NCBI GenBank assembly: GCA_026936335.1 | Contig: JAPMXV010000068.1 | Span: 62,001 to 126,000 of the forward strand | Source of the DNA: Mantamonas sphyraenae | Lineage: Eukaryota; CRuMs; Mantamonadidae | Length of the DNA: 64,000 nt | Direction: 5' to 3' | In this document: positions 32,502-43,323 of the stretch, one piece after another | Layout of the letters: each line of letters begins with the position of its first letter | Position numbering within the stretch: position 1 is the stretch's first letter | Notes under the pieces: model-generated | Seen by the model: the letters and a program-made list of their open reading frames with translations, nothing else | What the model was told of the DNA's origin: nothing | Database searches by the model: none | Position numbers and translations under genes: made by a program

Positions 32502-33874
32502 ATGTTTTCAAGGCAGCTTCGACATGCAGGACACGCCACCGAGCTGATTGGCTCGTCGCATGCAGCCACCGTCTGCGTTCGCACACAAGCAACCAGCACC
32601 ACCGAGGCAAAGGCCCGCGACGACTTTAGTTCGTCCGTCCAGGCCGAGAAGGATGCAGCGACCATGCAGGACTCTGTGGGCACGCTGAAGGAGTCCATGA
32701 GAGATGCAGGCATCAACCTACGCAGCGGCCTGCCCAACGTTCTCATGTACATTGCAGCGCGTGGTCCGCATTGCGGACCACGCTTCCCGTTTAAAGCAAC
32801 GGCGCTGGACACTGACACACACGCACGCCACCGCTTCCACATGCACACACGCCGCGACACACTCGTGGCCACCACAGTCTTCACACAGGAGGCACGCTGG
32901 GCATGGGCCTGCCCATGGAAACGCAATCATCGCCTTTGGGCACCCCGTCCCAAAAGTCAGACCTACTGAGTGGTGTGATGAACCGCATCCCAGACCTTGC
33001 CAAGTTGGCAGACGTGGACTTGCAGGTGCTGTTCAACAAAGACTCGTCGCTGGTGGACCCGCGGGATTGGGCCCTCATTGCGTCGGCCATTCACGACAAC
33101 AGGAACCTGTACGACGGCTTTGTGGTCATCCACGGAACGGATACAATGGCCTACAGTGCAGCTGCACTGTCCTACATGCTCAACGGCCTGCGTAAACCGA
33201 TTGTGTTTACGGGCTCCCAGGTGCCTCTGAGCGGCACGCGAACAGACGCCATTTCCAACATGCTGGACAGCGTCACACTGGCCGGTCAGTGTGCTGACGT
33301 GTGGCAGGAGGTTGGCGTGTGCTTTGCAGGCACCCTGATGCGTGGAAACCGCGCCACCAAGTTTGATTCGTCGTCCAAGACGGCGTTTCGGTCGCCATCG
33401 TATCCGTTGCTGGCCGAACTGGGAATCGACGTTAACTGGAACCGCAGGGCCCTTCTGCAGACATTCGAGGTCGGTTACTACGACCCGTGCTTTGACATTG
33501 GCAGCAAGGTGACCATGGTGCAGCCCATTCCGGGTCTGCATCCCATGGACTGCTACGGCGACCTGGGCTCACGCGGCGTCGAGGGCATCCTTGTCAAGGG
33601 CTTTGGCGTGGGCAACCTGCCCAACGCAGAGAGCCAGGGCTGGATCGAATGGTTGGACATGCAGGCGGAGCAGGGTGTGCTCATGATGCTGGGCTCCACC
33701 TGTGTCACAGGGAGCATCAACCCAAACCTCTACGAAACAGGCCGCCAGGCCGTCAAGCTGGGCATGGTGCCGGCTGTCGGCATGTCTACAGAAGCTGCCC
33801 TAACCAAACTCATGTATTGTGTGCGCAATCCCTTGGTACGCTTGAGCACGCCGATTGCAGGCGAAATGGATTAG
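32502..33874 (+). CDS. Type I (AnsA/AspG-like) L-asparaginase, possibly mitochondrial
   Basis: Exons 32502-32746 and 32878-33874 (phase 2; intron GTACAT...CCACAG, 131 bases) encode 413 residues. The join recreates the catalytic LHTGGTLGM loop (Thr about residue 85). The second catalytic triad element is IHGTDTM (about 167-172), and MRGNRATKF carries the family Lys. GSQVPLSGTRTDA and GSTCVTGSINPNLY are also diagnostic. The enzyme hydrolyses L-asparagine to aspartate and ammonia. The first 50 residues (MFSRQLRHAGHATELIG...) are rich in Arg, Ser, Thr and Ala with one acidic residue, like a mitochondrial presequence. An internal start at 32664 (MQDSVGTL) would give a cytosolic form of 359 residues. 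Choice between the two is unresolved. Confidence 0.88.
32759..32783. repeat. Near-perfect 25-base palindrome in the asparaginase intron
   Basis: The 12-base arms GCGTGGTCCGCA (32759-32770) and TGCGGACCACGC (32772-32783) are exact inverse complements around a single T. It lies 12 bases inside the intron from the donor GTACAT. Confidence 0.8.
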
Positions 33875-33918
33875 AATTGTTGTCCATGACCCGCCCTTTT
33901 GTTGCCATCCATCCTCTT

Positions 33919-34887
33919 TCATCCTCCAGTGGACATGTCATGCACCCATGATGCCACATGAGCCACAATCTCCCGCCCGCGTGCTTTGTACAAGGTGGCC
34001 ATGTGTGTGTCGAGAGGAAAGACAGCGCCGCGGTCCAGGTAGTGTCCGCATACACGTGTGCCGTCGCCTACCAGCGCGTGCATGACACTGTGTGCCCCTT
34101 GGCTGGCAGTCATCATGATGCGCATGTGGCGCATCAACCACGGTGGCCACGATAGCCAACCGTGCGTGTCTGCATACAGGCCTGTGTCCACGATGCCAGG
34201 ATGTACGGCCACAGTGCACAGACCTTCTGTGCCATTCAAAGCCATACTGGCCATCGTTTGTGCCTGCTTGCTGTCTGCGTAACCCATGAGAGCACGCCAC
34301 ACGCTCCCCACCGGCTGCTCGTCACGCACTGCCTTTGCGTACTGGCCAGATTCCACGTGCAGACTGCCCATCAGCTGCATGGCCGATGTAACATACACCA
34401 CGCGACCATCCTTTGCGTCCATGAGATCCTTCAGCGCCAGATGCAGTTGCACAGCGCCGCGTGCGTTGACGCGCACCATCTCGCCTCGTGTTGCGGTTGC
34501 ATGGACGTGCATCGTACCTGCATTGTTCACCAACCTGTCGATGTGTACTTTGTGTTCCTCACAGTAAGCACGCACCTGTGCAGCAAACGCAGCTGTGCTG
34601 GCGCCGTCCGCAAGATCCAAGGGCCACGTCAGCACGCGGCGGCTGGTCTCACCTTCCATCACCTCCACATCCATTTCCTCGCCAGGACGCACTCCCACAA
34701 GCAATGTGACGTTTTCATGCTGTGGGGAAAGCAGATGCTGAGCCAGGGCCCGCCCAATCCCACTGGTGGCGCCGGTCAAGACGATTGTCGAGCCGTCCAG
34801 CGAAGCCTGAGAGTCGGAGGACAACGGAGGTGCGGGCAGGACACTAAGGACCAACACAACAAACAGTTTCCACGGCGATATGATCAT
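33919..34887 (-). CDS. Membrane-anchored classical SDR (retinol-dehydrogenase/WWOX-like)
   Basis: A single exon encodes 322 residues. A hydrophobic N-terminal anchor (WKLFVVLVLSVLPAPPL) is followed by the classical SDR motifs: cofactor loop TGATSGIGRAL (about 38-48), NNAGTM, catalytic Ser in YVTSAMQ, and Tyr/Lys in GYADSKQAQT. The motif VHPGIVDTGLY follows, as in the RDH/DHRS group. It is likely an ER or lipid-droplet NAD(P)-dependent oxidoreductase of a lipid, retinoid-like or sterol substrate; the actual substrate is unknown. Its ATG lies 12 bases downstream of the NF-YC stop on the same strand. Such close tandem genes suggest a transcript overlapping the neighbour. Its stop is 44 bases from that of the convergent asparaginase. 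Confidence 0.85.
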   Translation of the reverse strand: MIISPWKLFVVLVLSVLPAPPLSSDSQASLDGSTIVLTGATSGIGRALAQHLLSPQHENVTLLVGVRPGEEMDVEVMEGETSRRVLTWPLDLADGASTAAFAAQVRAYCEEHKVHIDRLVNNAGTMHVHATATRGEMVRVNARGAVQLHLALKDLMDAKDGRVVYVTSAMQLMGSLHVESGQYAKAVRDEQPVGSVWRALMGYADSKQAQTMASMALNGTEGLCTVAVHPGIVDTGLYADTHGWLSWPPWLMRHMRIMMTASQGAHSVMHALVGDGTRVCGHYLDRGAVFPLDTHMATLYKARGREIVAHVASWVHDMSTGG

Positions 34888-34899
34888 TTACCCACGTGT

Positions 34900-35377
34900 T
34901 CACCTCTCTGTGTCCTCGTTGTGCTCCAGTACGCTTGTGTCCACGTGCGTCATGTCCTCTGGGATCACATTGACCAGAAAGTCGTACTGCGGATCGCCTT
35001 GGATGGCTTCGATGATGTCTTCCCGCTGCATCTCTCCACTGTCCGACCGCATCATCGACTCGAGCGCTCGCATGGTTAGCTCAAACACGAAAATCTCGGC
35101 GCTCTTGGCCAGCAGGTACTCTGCACTGCGCGACACTTGCTGTGGGAGAGCAAGAGGGAGGCATGTGAGTGTGCTGCTGCTGCTGTGTGTACAAACACCA
35201 CCCCAGCATGTTTGCACCCACCTTGCTGCAGTCGGCCTTGACAATCCTGCGGATGCGCTTCACCGGAAACTGCACGTCCCGCTTCATCTCCTCAGCACTC
35301 TTTTCCTCACGCAGATCCGCCTCCAAGTCCTCGCGCACCTTTTCCCAGCAGATCTGCACCACATCCACCTGTTCCAT
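34900..35377 (-). CDS. NF-YC-like histone-fold transcription factor subunit
   Basis: Exons 35222-35377 and 34900-35139 (phase 0; intron GTGGGT...CCACAG, 82 bases) encode 131 residues. The histone fold runs from VQFPVKRIRRIVKAD across the splice to AEYLLAKSAEIFVFELTMRA and ends with YDFLVNVIPED, matching NF-YC/HAP5 (FPLARIKKIMK, AEIFI.ELT.RA, FDFL..I.P.D). NF-YC pairs with NF-YB, then with NF-YA to bind CCAAT boxes in promoters. Related folds (DRAP1, POLE4, CHRAC1) are less similar, especially in the ELTMRA and DFLVNVIP parts. It has almost no extra N- or C-terminal regions, unlike the Gln-rich animal protein. It shares a 58-base divergent promoter with TMEM222. Confidence 0.8.
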
Positions 35378-35435
35378 GCTGGGTTGTCCTGTGCCGACAA
35401 GCGCCCCGCTCCACAACCGAATTCGACAGCTGTGC

Positions 35436-36106
35436 ATGGGAGACGACGACGGCAAAGTGCCTCGCATCGACCCAAAGAATGCACGCTTCCCGTACTGCAT
35501 TGTGTGGACACCCATTCCACTCATCACGTGGATTCTGCCCGTGATTGGCCACATGGGGATCGCCGACTCGGAGGGCGTCATCTACGACTTTGCCGGGCCC
35601 TACTTTGTGTCTCGCGACAACTTTGCATTTGGCACAGTCAAGAAGTATCTGCAAGTCGACCCGTCGCAGCTGGACACGCGCGAATGGGAACCCGTGGCGC
35701 GCAGTGAAGCGCAGACCACACGGGACCTCTGGGACAAAGCTGTCGTCCGTGCCAGCGAAGACTATCGCTCTCACATGCACATTTTGTGTTGGGACAAGTG
35801 AGTTTGAGTGGCGTGTGACCATGGAGAATGCCCGTGTGTGCGTTTCCGCTCCTCACACCACCGTCTACCCCCCCCACCCCCCTTCCCCTTCCCCCGCACA
35901 GCTGCCACAACCACACGGCCCATGCTCTCAACCTCATGGGCTATCGCATCGCTGCTGAAGATGTCGGTCACTCGAGCTGGGGCATGGTGTCCATTTGGTG
36001 GCATTTCACCCTCCGGTCCCGCTACGTCAGCGCCAAGGCTTTCTTCCTGACCTGGTTGCCTTTTCTTGTCCTCGCCACCCTCGTGGCCCTCGTTGCCACC
36101 ATGTGA
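35436..36106 (+). CDS. TMEM222: TMEM222 (DUF778) membrane protein
   Basis: Exons 35436-35797 and 35902-36106 (phase 2; intron GTGAGT...GCACAG, 104 bases) encode 188 residues. The family hallmarks are RFPYCIVWTPIPLITWILP, HMGIADSEGVIYDFAGPYF and, across the splice, CWDNCHNHTAHALN. A C-terminal hydrophobic helix (FFLTWLPFLVLATLVALVATM) anchors it. Conserved across eukaryotes; the molecular function is not established, and in humans defects cause a neurodevelopmental disorder. The Asn completed by the splice supports the chosen boundary. Confidence 0.9.
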
Positions 36107-36178
36107 TCCTGTACAGAAACGAGCCACGAGATGAGAACTGCGCTGTGCAGTGCAAAGAAACAAACACACATTGCTCCA

Positions 36179-37066
36179 ATGTCAGCGATCCTGCGCTGGA
36201 TCCGCACAAAGACGGATCTTCCAGCCCTTGATGGCTCGTCTGACTCCACATTCTACAGTTCGCCGTTTGTCAGTGACGCGGTGCTCCTTGCGTACCGCTC
36301 GTTTGTGTTCTTCCTGCTCCTCGGCTCCGAGCTGTGGCAATGGTTCACGTATGACAATTTCGGCAACCACTTCCGCTATTTCACCAACCTGTCGTTGGAC
36401 TCGTACGTGCTCCTCACCGGAATGCTGTGCTACGCGTCTCTGTGGGGCGTGTACTCCGCCCGCAAGGCCTCGCTCCTGCGGCCCTCTCCTCGCGAGTTTT
36501 CCGTCGATTTCCGCCGCTTCGTCAGCATCCTCGCCCAAATCAGTTTGAGCTTTGGCATCATGACCATTGTTGTGGTACGTGCAGTGGGTGAGGGAGTGCG
36601 TGTGTGTGTGTTTTGCTCTGTGCCAGAGTCTGCTGGAGATGCGTTCACGCTTGCACACTCACACTGGCCCGCAACACAGTACTGGACGCTGCTGTACAAT
36701 CCCAACGACGAATACGAAGACTGGACATACAACAACCTCATCCGCCACCTGTTCAACCTCGTCCTCTTCTTTGGCGAGACGCTGCTCAACAGCCTCCCGC
36801 ACAACCCTTACCACATCTGGATGGCCTGGGGCGCCCTCCTGGCGTACATGTTTTTCACTTGGATCTACTACGCCTTCACTGGACACTGGGTCTACTGGTT
36901 TCTGAACCTCAATCGCGACACACGCTTCATCATCTACCCAGGTCTCTTTGTCGGCTACTCCATCTTCTTTTGGGGCCTCGCACAAGGCACGTACTACCTG
37001 CGCGACACGCTGCAGCGCAAGTTTGCCCCAAACAGGAATGTGGAGCCGCCCCACGAGCCCCTTTGA
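36179..37066 (+). CDS. Rolling-stone / FAR-17a-AIG1-like membrane protein (copy 2)
   Basis: Exons 36179-36574 and 36680-37066 (phase 0; intron GTACGT...CAACACAG, 105 bases) encode 260 residues. An upstream in-frame ATG at 36131, 24 bases after the TMEM222 stop, could add 16 residues. Hydrophobic helices include SFVFFLLLGSELWQWF, YVLLTGMLCYASLWGVY, ISLSFGIMTIVV, YHIWMAWGALLAYMFFTWIY and IIYPGLFVGYSIFFWGLA. RHLFNLVLFFGETLLNSLPH aligns with KHGLNMVALIVEVALNRLS of the copy at 19909-20959. The 105-base intron is a multiple of three and has no in-frame stop, so a retained form would still be translated with 35 extra residues. The stop is 42 bases from that of Ecm29. Confidence 0.75.
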   Translation: MSAILRWIRTKTDLPALDGSSDSTFYSSPFVSDAVLLAYRSFVFFLLLGSELWQWFTYDNFGNHFRYFTNLSLDSYVLLTGMLCYASLWGVYSARKASLLRPSPREFSVDFRRFVSILAQISLSFGIMTIVVVRAVGEGVRVCVFCSVPESAGDAFTLAHSHWPATQYWTLLYNPNDEYEDWTYNNLIRHLFNLVLFFGETLLNSLPHNPYHIWMAWGALLAYMFFTWIYYAFTGHWVYWFLNLNRDTRFIIYPGLFVGYSIFFWGLAQGTYYLRDTLQRKFAPNRNVEPPHEPL

Positions 37067-37108
37067 TGGCAACAATGAAAAGGCCCACGTCGTTTTCACT
37101 AGCTTTCC

Positions 37109-40100
37109 TCATTGCTCAAATCTGCTCGCCACACTCTTGGCCCACTCCAACACCTTGCGGTCGCCGTCATCCGTGAGCTCGGTCATGCGCACACACAATT
37201 GGTTGGCCAGCAGCTGCTCGGCCTCGCTGCCTCCGCTGAGCTGCGCCACCACATCCACGTCCTGTTCACTGACGAGCCACATCACCAGGGACACACCCTC
37301 ACGTCGCAGCTGTGTGTACTTGCGATCTTCCAGAGCATATTGCACGCCTCGCATCACTGTCGCCAGGGTGGCGTTGTCCAACACAGCTTCCAGCGTCGCC
37401 TTGCCGTTGCCCTCCTGCTCTGCAATCCGCTGCAGCACGGAATGCATGCACTGCACAAGCGTCACGCGGACGGTCCACGTCGAGCTGGCCACCCCGTCAG
37501 CATACACCTGCAGCAGCTTGCGCCCGCGCTCCTCGTGCCACGCCTGATCCACGCCGCCCTTTGGGTACGCGCTCTCCAGCACGCCATACACTGCCTCTCG
37601 CAGGAAAGGATCCTTTGCCTCCAGCTCTGCCTGCTCTCGCTCCTTGTCCGCCTTGGATTTGGCCTTGCTGCTGCTACTGCTGCTCGTATCGTTGCCATCG
37701 CCGTCGTCGACGGCCACCACCTCGACGTCCTCCCCAGTTGCCTCTGCCTCTTCTTTCCACTCTACAATGTCCATCAGCTTGTCCGCCACCTCATCGTATA
37801 CATCCAGTTGAAAGTGATCCAACACTGTGGCCAGAGCCAGCACAGCATGTCGCTTGTAGAAGCGATCCTTGCGTCCGCACTCCTTCATGAGCAGTGCCAA
37901 CACATCTGTGTTGCCATACGGCTCGCTCGCTGCCTCTCTCCGCAACACTTCCTCCGAACATGCAACCGCAATGCTCGCCAGCGCCTCCACCAACTTTTCT
38001 TTGCCTTCAAACAGGCGCCCACGCAACGCCGCCGCAACCACAGGCATCACCGACGCGTAGTGTTCCGCAAAGTCGCCCTTGGCAAACCCTGCAATCTTGG
38101 CAAACATTTGAGCGCCCTGCTTCTTGATCGACCACCGCGACGCCTGAATGCAGTCCAGCGCCAGTTCGACCATTTCGCTACGATACAGTCGCACGCCGGC
38201 CTCCTCGCCCGGCGCCACCTCCTCCCAAACCTCTTTGAACTTGAGGCCCACCTCTTTGTCGCTGTCAAACGTGCCCAGGTACACAATGGGCATCACGTCG
38301 ACCAAAACGCACGCATGGTGTCGGAGCTGTACCGTTGCAGGGCTACGTATGCCTGGGCCACAGTCATGCGAATCTCCACACTCGACTCGCTACTTTGGTC
38401 GCGTGTGTAGTACATGGAGCGCAGCGAGGTCAGGTAGGTGTTGACGCGCTTCTGCTTGGACACTCGGCACAGATACGCAGCAGCCATGGCAAAGTGCTTG
38501 CGCATGGCTGGGCTGCGGTTCTTTTCCATCCCGCTGCTGATGGCCTTGAGCAGCTTGCCGCTGTACGTGCGCATGTCCAGCGGCCGGTTGTTGACCAGCG
38601 AGCAGATGTACTTGGCGCACGCCACGGTGGTCGGCAGTCCCACGGCGCTCTTGATGATGGTTGTCAAGCGCGGCACGAGGTCGTCGAGCACACTGTCGTT
38701 GATGTACGGGATGATTGTTTCCACCGTCTCGTACATCGGCGTGCGCTGCGACATGGTCAGCCGCGCGTTTTCCAGCTGCTCCGTCGTCATGTCCATCTTG
38801 TCGGTGTGGAACTGCATGTACGAAAACGCCTGCGGCTCCAGGTTGCTCAGCGACTCGAGAAGGATCACCGTCATCTCTGGGATGTGCTTCTGCACAAGAA
38901 TGCCCGCCGCCTTGGTCACCTTGACAATGTACGACACGGAAAACACCTGCACCTCCTGTGAACCACTGGCAATGCCCTTTTGCACGAGGAAAGGAAGCAC
39001 AATGTCCACAGCTTCCTGTGCCTGCCCTCCGTTGCTCAGCGACGGGTCACAAAGCCGCACGCTCATCTCGCCCAACTTTTGCGCAAGCATCTTTCCGCTC
39101 TGCCGCACTGTCTCTTTGATGTCGTCCATCACGCGCGATGACCGAAGCCACAACTCCTGCAGGAACGGGCGCACATCCCGCATGGCTCGGCCAGCCAGCA
39201 GATCCACAAGACCGAGCGCGCTGGCCTGACGCACACGCCACAGCCTGTTGTACATGCCCTCCAGCAACTCTTCCATGATGCCTGCAAAGTGCTGGTCGAT
39301 CGCCTTTGCTGGATCGCGCAGGAGAGACAACCACACCTTGCCCATCGCGTTGGCCACCTTTTCGTTCGGGTCGTACCGATAGCGGTAGAGCTTGGGCACC
39401 AGCGTTTTCAGGTGCTCTGCAAACTCGCTGTTGTCTTCGCCGCTGCTCTCGCCAATGGCCAGTGCCGTGCCCTTCATCGTGTTCCACATCGCGGACGAAC
39501 GGCTCAGGTCCAGCAGCCGGTACACCAGATCGGGCTTTCCCAGGTCGTTTGCAATGTTGCACAGTTCCCTGTACGTCGACATGCCTGGTCCAGGGGCCCC
39601 TTCTGCAAACAGCGTCGGCACGTCGTCGACAACCTCAAGCTCCTCTTCGTCGTCTTCGTCCTCCTCTTCCTCTTCCTCTCCACCTTCCTGCGTCGCATCA
39701 CCACCAGCACTGCTGCTACTGCTACTGCTACTGCTGCTGCTACTGCTACTGCTGCTGCTACTGCTGCTCTGCGTCGTCTTTTTGCCTTTCTTCTTTTTCT
39801 TCTTGCCGCCCGTGGACAGCGCATGCACCAACGAGTCGACCAGCTCCTTGCGCGACTCGTCGCTGCTGTGGTCAAACACAAGCGAGAGGCCCTTGGCGGC
39901 CAGCTCCTGTGTAAACTCGTCCTTTTCGCTGAGAAGCAGTGAGAAACGCCTCTGAATGCCCATCAGCACCTTGCCAATGCGTGCGTGCGACCCCGCTCGG
40001 TTCATCAGACACACCATCCAAATGCACGCGGCCGTACGCACGTTGACGTTGCTCGTCACCATGCGTTCCATGACCAGAGCCAGCACACGGTCCATGCGTT

Positions 40101-43100
40101 CGTCTGCGCTCACGGTTGCCGTGTCGCCCTCGCCCTCGCTCTCTGCATCCTGCTTGCCATGGTTCCCCTGGCTCCCTGTGTTGTCAAAGTCACTTTGGCG
40201 CAGTGCCACCAGAGACAACACGTCTCCAAGGGTAAAGTGGAGATCGGGAGACTTTTGCCGCTCGACACTCATCAGTGCATCGAGCACGTGCTCCAGCGTC
40301 CACACACTGCCATCGCCCACGCTGAGCATGCCCAGCGCACGTGCAGACTCGGCCGTCACCTTGCTGTCCTTGCTCGACAGCAGCTGTTTGAGCTTTTCCA
40401 CCATGGTGCGCTTTGTCAACGCCGCCTGAGCAAGCTGCTTCTCCCGATCGCGCTTGCTCTTCAGCTTGCCCGAGTCGTCCTCGTTGCTTGCTTTCCACTC
40501 TTCGTCGTCCATGCCCTGGTCGCACGGCAGAGCACTGGCAGCGCCAAACACGGAAATGGCACGGCAGCACGAGCGCACAATCGTCAGGCTGTTGCTGCTC
40601 AGTTGTGTGTAAATGAGCGACAGACACACGTACACCAGCTCTGCATCGATGCGCTCCAGCGCCTGCTGTGTGCCTGCGGCCGCAAACGTGCGCGCCAGCA
40701 CGTTTGCAAGCAGATGCACAGCAGCATCCATCTTTTCCACCTGCTGGCCCGTCTGCAGAATCTCCACCTGAGCGCGCAGCATGCTCTGCAGGTCTGCGTC
40801 ACTCGACTGCGACAACACATAGCCGATGATGGATGCGACCAGCTCGCGCGTCTCGGTCTTCATGTGGCCCAGGAACCCCATGAGCCACTCCACGCGCTCG
40901 GCAAACGCTCCACACACGCGCTCGGGGATGCGACTCACCACCATGTGCAAGTCTGCGATTGCTTCGCTCTGCAGCTCCGCGTTGGGACGCAACGTCAGAG
41001 CAGAGTCCATGTGCTCCATGTACATTGGCAGCGCGAGCTCGCCAGCATCGTCCATGGCTTCCAGCAGCTCTGTCAGCGACACGCCTCGCTTCTCGGCCGC
41101 AAACTCTAGACACTGCCTGCTGAACCGCAATGCGTTTGCGTAAACGTTCTCCGCATACGGCAGCTTCACCGCCCCGGCCAGCGTGCGCCCGTGGTTTCCT
41201 GCCTTGCGCTCAGCCATTTTGCTGTCCAGGTAGGCCACCCATGATGAAAACTCTGGGTACTCTTGCAGAGCACCGCGCGGCGCCACAGGTGCCTGTGCCT
41301 GGGTCTCCTCATCGCTGCTACTGCTCGACGATGACGACGACGAAGACGAAGAAGAAGACTCGCCAGCACTCGCCACCACCGTGCTCAATCCGCTGCTGAC
41401 ACTCGTGTAGAACGTGTCAATTTGCTCCACGGGAAAGTTGCTGCGCTTCAGCGCCTGCCTGGCCTCTTCGCGCACCTCGGCGTTGTTGTCGTCACTGGCC
41501 AGCAGACAAATGTACCGTGCAGGCATGTCTGCAAACGCGTACAGACGCCTCGCAAAGTGCACGGCTGTGGCACGTGCTGCAATCTCGTTGTGCTCCACAT
41601 ACTCCAGCAACAAAGCCTCCAGCTCCTCGGCGAGCATGCTCTGCTGTGTGATGCGTGCATGCTCCTGGATGGCACCACAGATTGTGCTCAGCGTCTCCTG
41701 CACAGAAATGCGTACGCTGGGCTGCTCCTTGCTGATGGCGTCAAACAGCTGGCGTAGCAGGGCAAAGTCTTCGGCAAAGAGTGAGGGGACACGAGGGGCC
41801 AGGGCTGCCATGGTCGAGTACACAGAGCTACGCAAGTAGTCTGCGGTGATGTTCACGGTGTCGAGCAGCTTGAGCAGGGCGGGAAGCAGCACCGATCCGC
41901 CCTGAGCCATTTTGGCGTCGCTGAGCTGGTGACACATCCACAGGGCAAAGGGCACGCCCGCAGCCTGCAGCTTCTGGTTGTCCTCCTCACTGAACAGGGC
42001 GTCAAACAGTACCTTGAGGCTCTGGCTGAGCAGGTTGGCAGCGCGTGTGCTCTTGCACAGCAGCGAAAGGATCTTGATCTTGTGCTGCGCGGTCAGTGGG
42101 CCGAAGCGGTTGCCCTTCTTGACCCCTTTGGTGTCCATGGTGCCTGTGTACAGTCGAAACAGATGTTTGACGACGTTGGCATCCTCCAGGTCGAGCTGGT
42201 GCAGACGTTTGAGCTGGTCGCTCGCGGTGTCGGCCACCTCGTGGTGTGGGTCGCAGCTGGCCACCAGCAAATGGTTCACTTTCTCGTTGTCCGGCACAAG
42301 AGGCATGTTGAGCAGCTTCACGATGCTCCGCTTGCTCTCTTTGAGGCCCTGGGTCAGCTGTGCGCCGCCGCCGGTGATGCGCGCCAGACCATTTGTGGAC
42401 ATGCCACGTGGCACCTGGTCTTCGCTGTACTGGTGTTGGTAGAGCAGCATCTGCATGGAAAAGTCAAGAAAGAGGGCACGCGTCTCTTTGTCCAGCAGGA
42501 AGGCAAAGGCCTCGTCGCGGGCGCCCACGTCCGTCGGCACCTTGACTTGGTCCACGACCGAAAAGGCCAGCTGCAGAAGCATGTCCCTGTGTTCGGTCTT
42601 GGTCACGTGCTTCACGTTGGCCATCAGCGCGGGAAACAGGGCCACTTTGGCCTCTGCGTCCAGACGCTTGATCGCCATGTCGACGTAAATGGCGCAAAAG
42701 TTGCGCACCATCAGGTCGGTGTTGGGAGCAGTGAACAGGTCGATGAGGTCGTTCACGGGCAATTGCACAACCTCGCGCGTCTTGACACGCTCGTTGATGT
42801 GCGACAGAAGCTCCAGCACCTGGCGGGGCGAGGCGGAAGGTCGGAATCAGCCTTCCGCAACCGTGAACTCACGGGCCGGAATCCCACCGCCACACGCAGC
42901 TGCGCCCGCGCATCCCCGACGCACGCATACACACGCAAGCACACGTATCGGATGTGGGGATTCGTTCCAAGGCAGCCATGTCGCGTGACCACACCCCTTG
43001 ATTGGTGTCTCTTTGACGACAACTCACCTTGTTGCGCACGACCTCTGCTCCCGTGAGCTTGTTCAACACGGGCACAAGAAACTTGGCCAGCAGTGACTCG

Positions 43101-43323
43101 AGCTTGTCTTCGTCCGACATGAGGAATTTGAATTCTACCTTTTCCAGGCTGTGAGTGTGTGGGGGGGCAGGGGGGTTGGACGCGGCAGAACGGGGGTTAG
43201 GGGCTACGGGTTGGAGGCGTTGCATGGACCACAAAGGCGCACGCACAGGCTCATGTCATGTGTGGCCTGTGCCAATTCCGACACCTCATTGTGCTGGGGG
43301 TCGTCTTCTTGCGTGGAGGACAT
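37109..43323 (-). CDS. ECM29: Ecm29 proteasome adaptor/scaffold, with an apparent one-base frameshift
   Basis: Exons 43247-43323, 43028-43148 and 37109-42819 encode about 1970 residues of HEAT repeats. Intron 1 is 98 bases (phase 2), intron 2 is 208 bases (phase 0). The N-terminus reads through the splices as SLLEKVEFKF...LAKFLVPVLNK then VLELLSHINERVK...VQLPVNDL, closely matching Ecm29. The stretch GPLTAQHKIKILSLLCKSTRAAN is also characteristic. Ecm29 binds the 26S proteasome, holds core and regulatory particle together as quality control, and links proteasomes to endosomes and motors. Two low-complexity inserts occur: a Ser block near 41330 and a Lys/Ser/Glu block near 39640-39800. The frame is broken at 38293-38305, where DTMRAF continues as VDVMPIVYLG only after a one-base change; the remaining 390 or so residues are well conserved in character, so the gene looks functional. 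Confidence 0.88.
38293..38305 (-). other. Apparent frameshift within Ecm29
   Basis: On the minus strand GCGTTTTGGTCGACGTGATG is read to a TGA in the upstream frame, while the downstream frame continues with GTC GAC GTG ATG. The two coding frames are contiguous, leaving no room for an intron. One more T in the TTTT run, or a -1 ribosomal slip at GCG-TTT-TGG, would join them. Confidence 0.75.
39706..39772 (-). repeat. (AGC/AGT)n poly-Ser tract in Ecm29
   Basis: On the plus strand this is CTG/CTA triplets; on the coding strand AGC and AGT alternate irregularly, encoding about 20 serines. It adjoins a KKKKKKGKK basic block on one side and an acidic Glu run on the other. Confidence 0.7.

Noticed and set aside
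33919-34887. Antisense plus-strand frame over the SDR as a gene
   Set aside because: The plus-strand frame is His/Cys-rich without motifs; the minus strand has all SDR motifs.
37109-38305. Separate 398-residue gene next to Ecm29
   Set aside because: It continues Ecm29 HEAT-repeat sequence immediately at the frame break, with no promoter space; a frameshift is simpler.
37109-43323. Calling the HEAT-repeat gene GCN1
   Set aside because: N-terminal KFLVPVLNK...LLSHINERVK and KIKILSLLCKSTRAAN match Ecm29; GCN1 is longer and has an eEF3-like region that is absent here.
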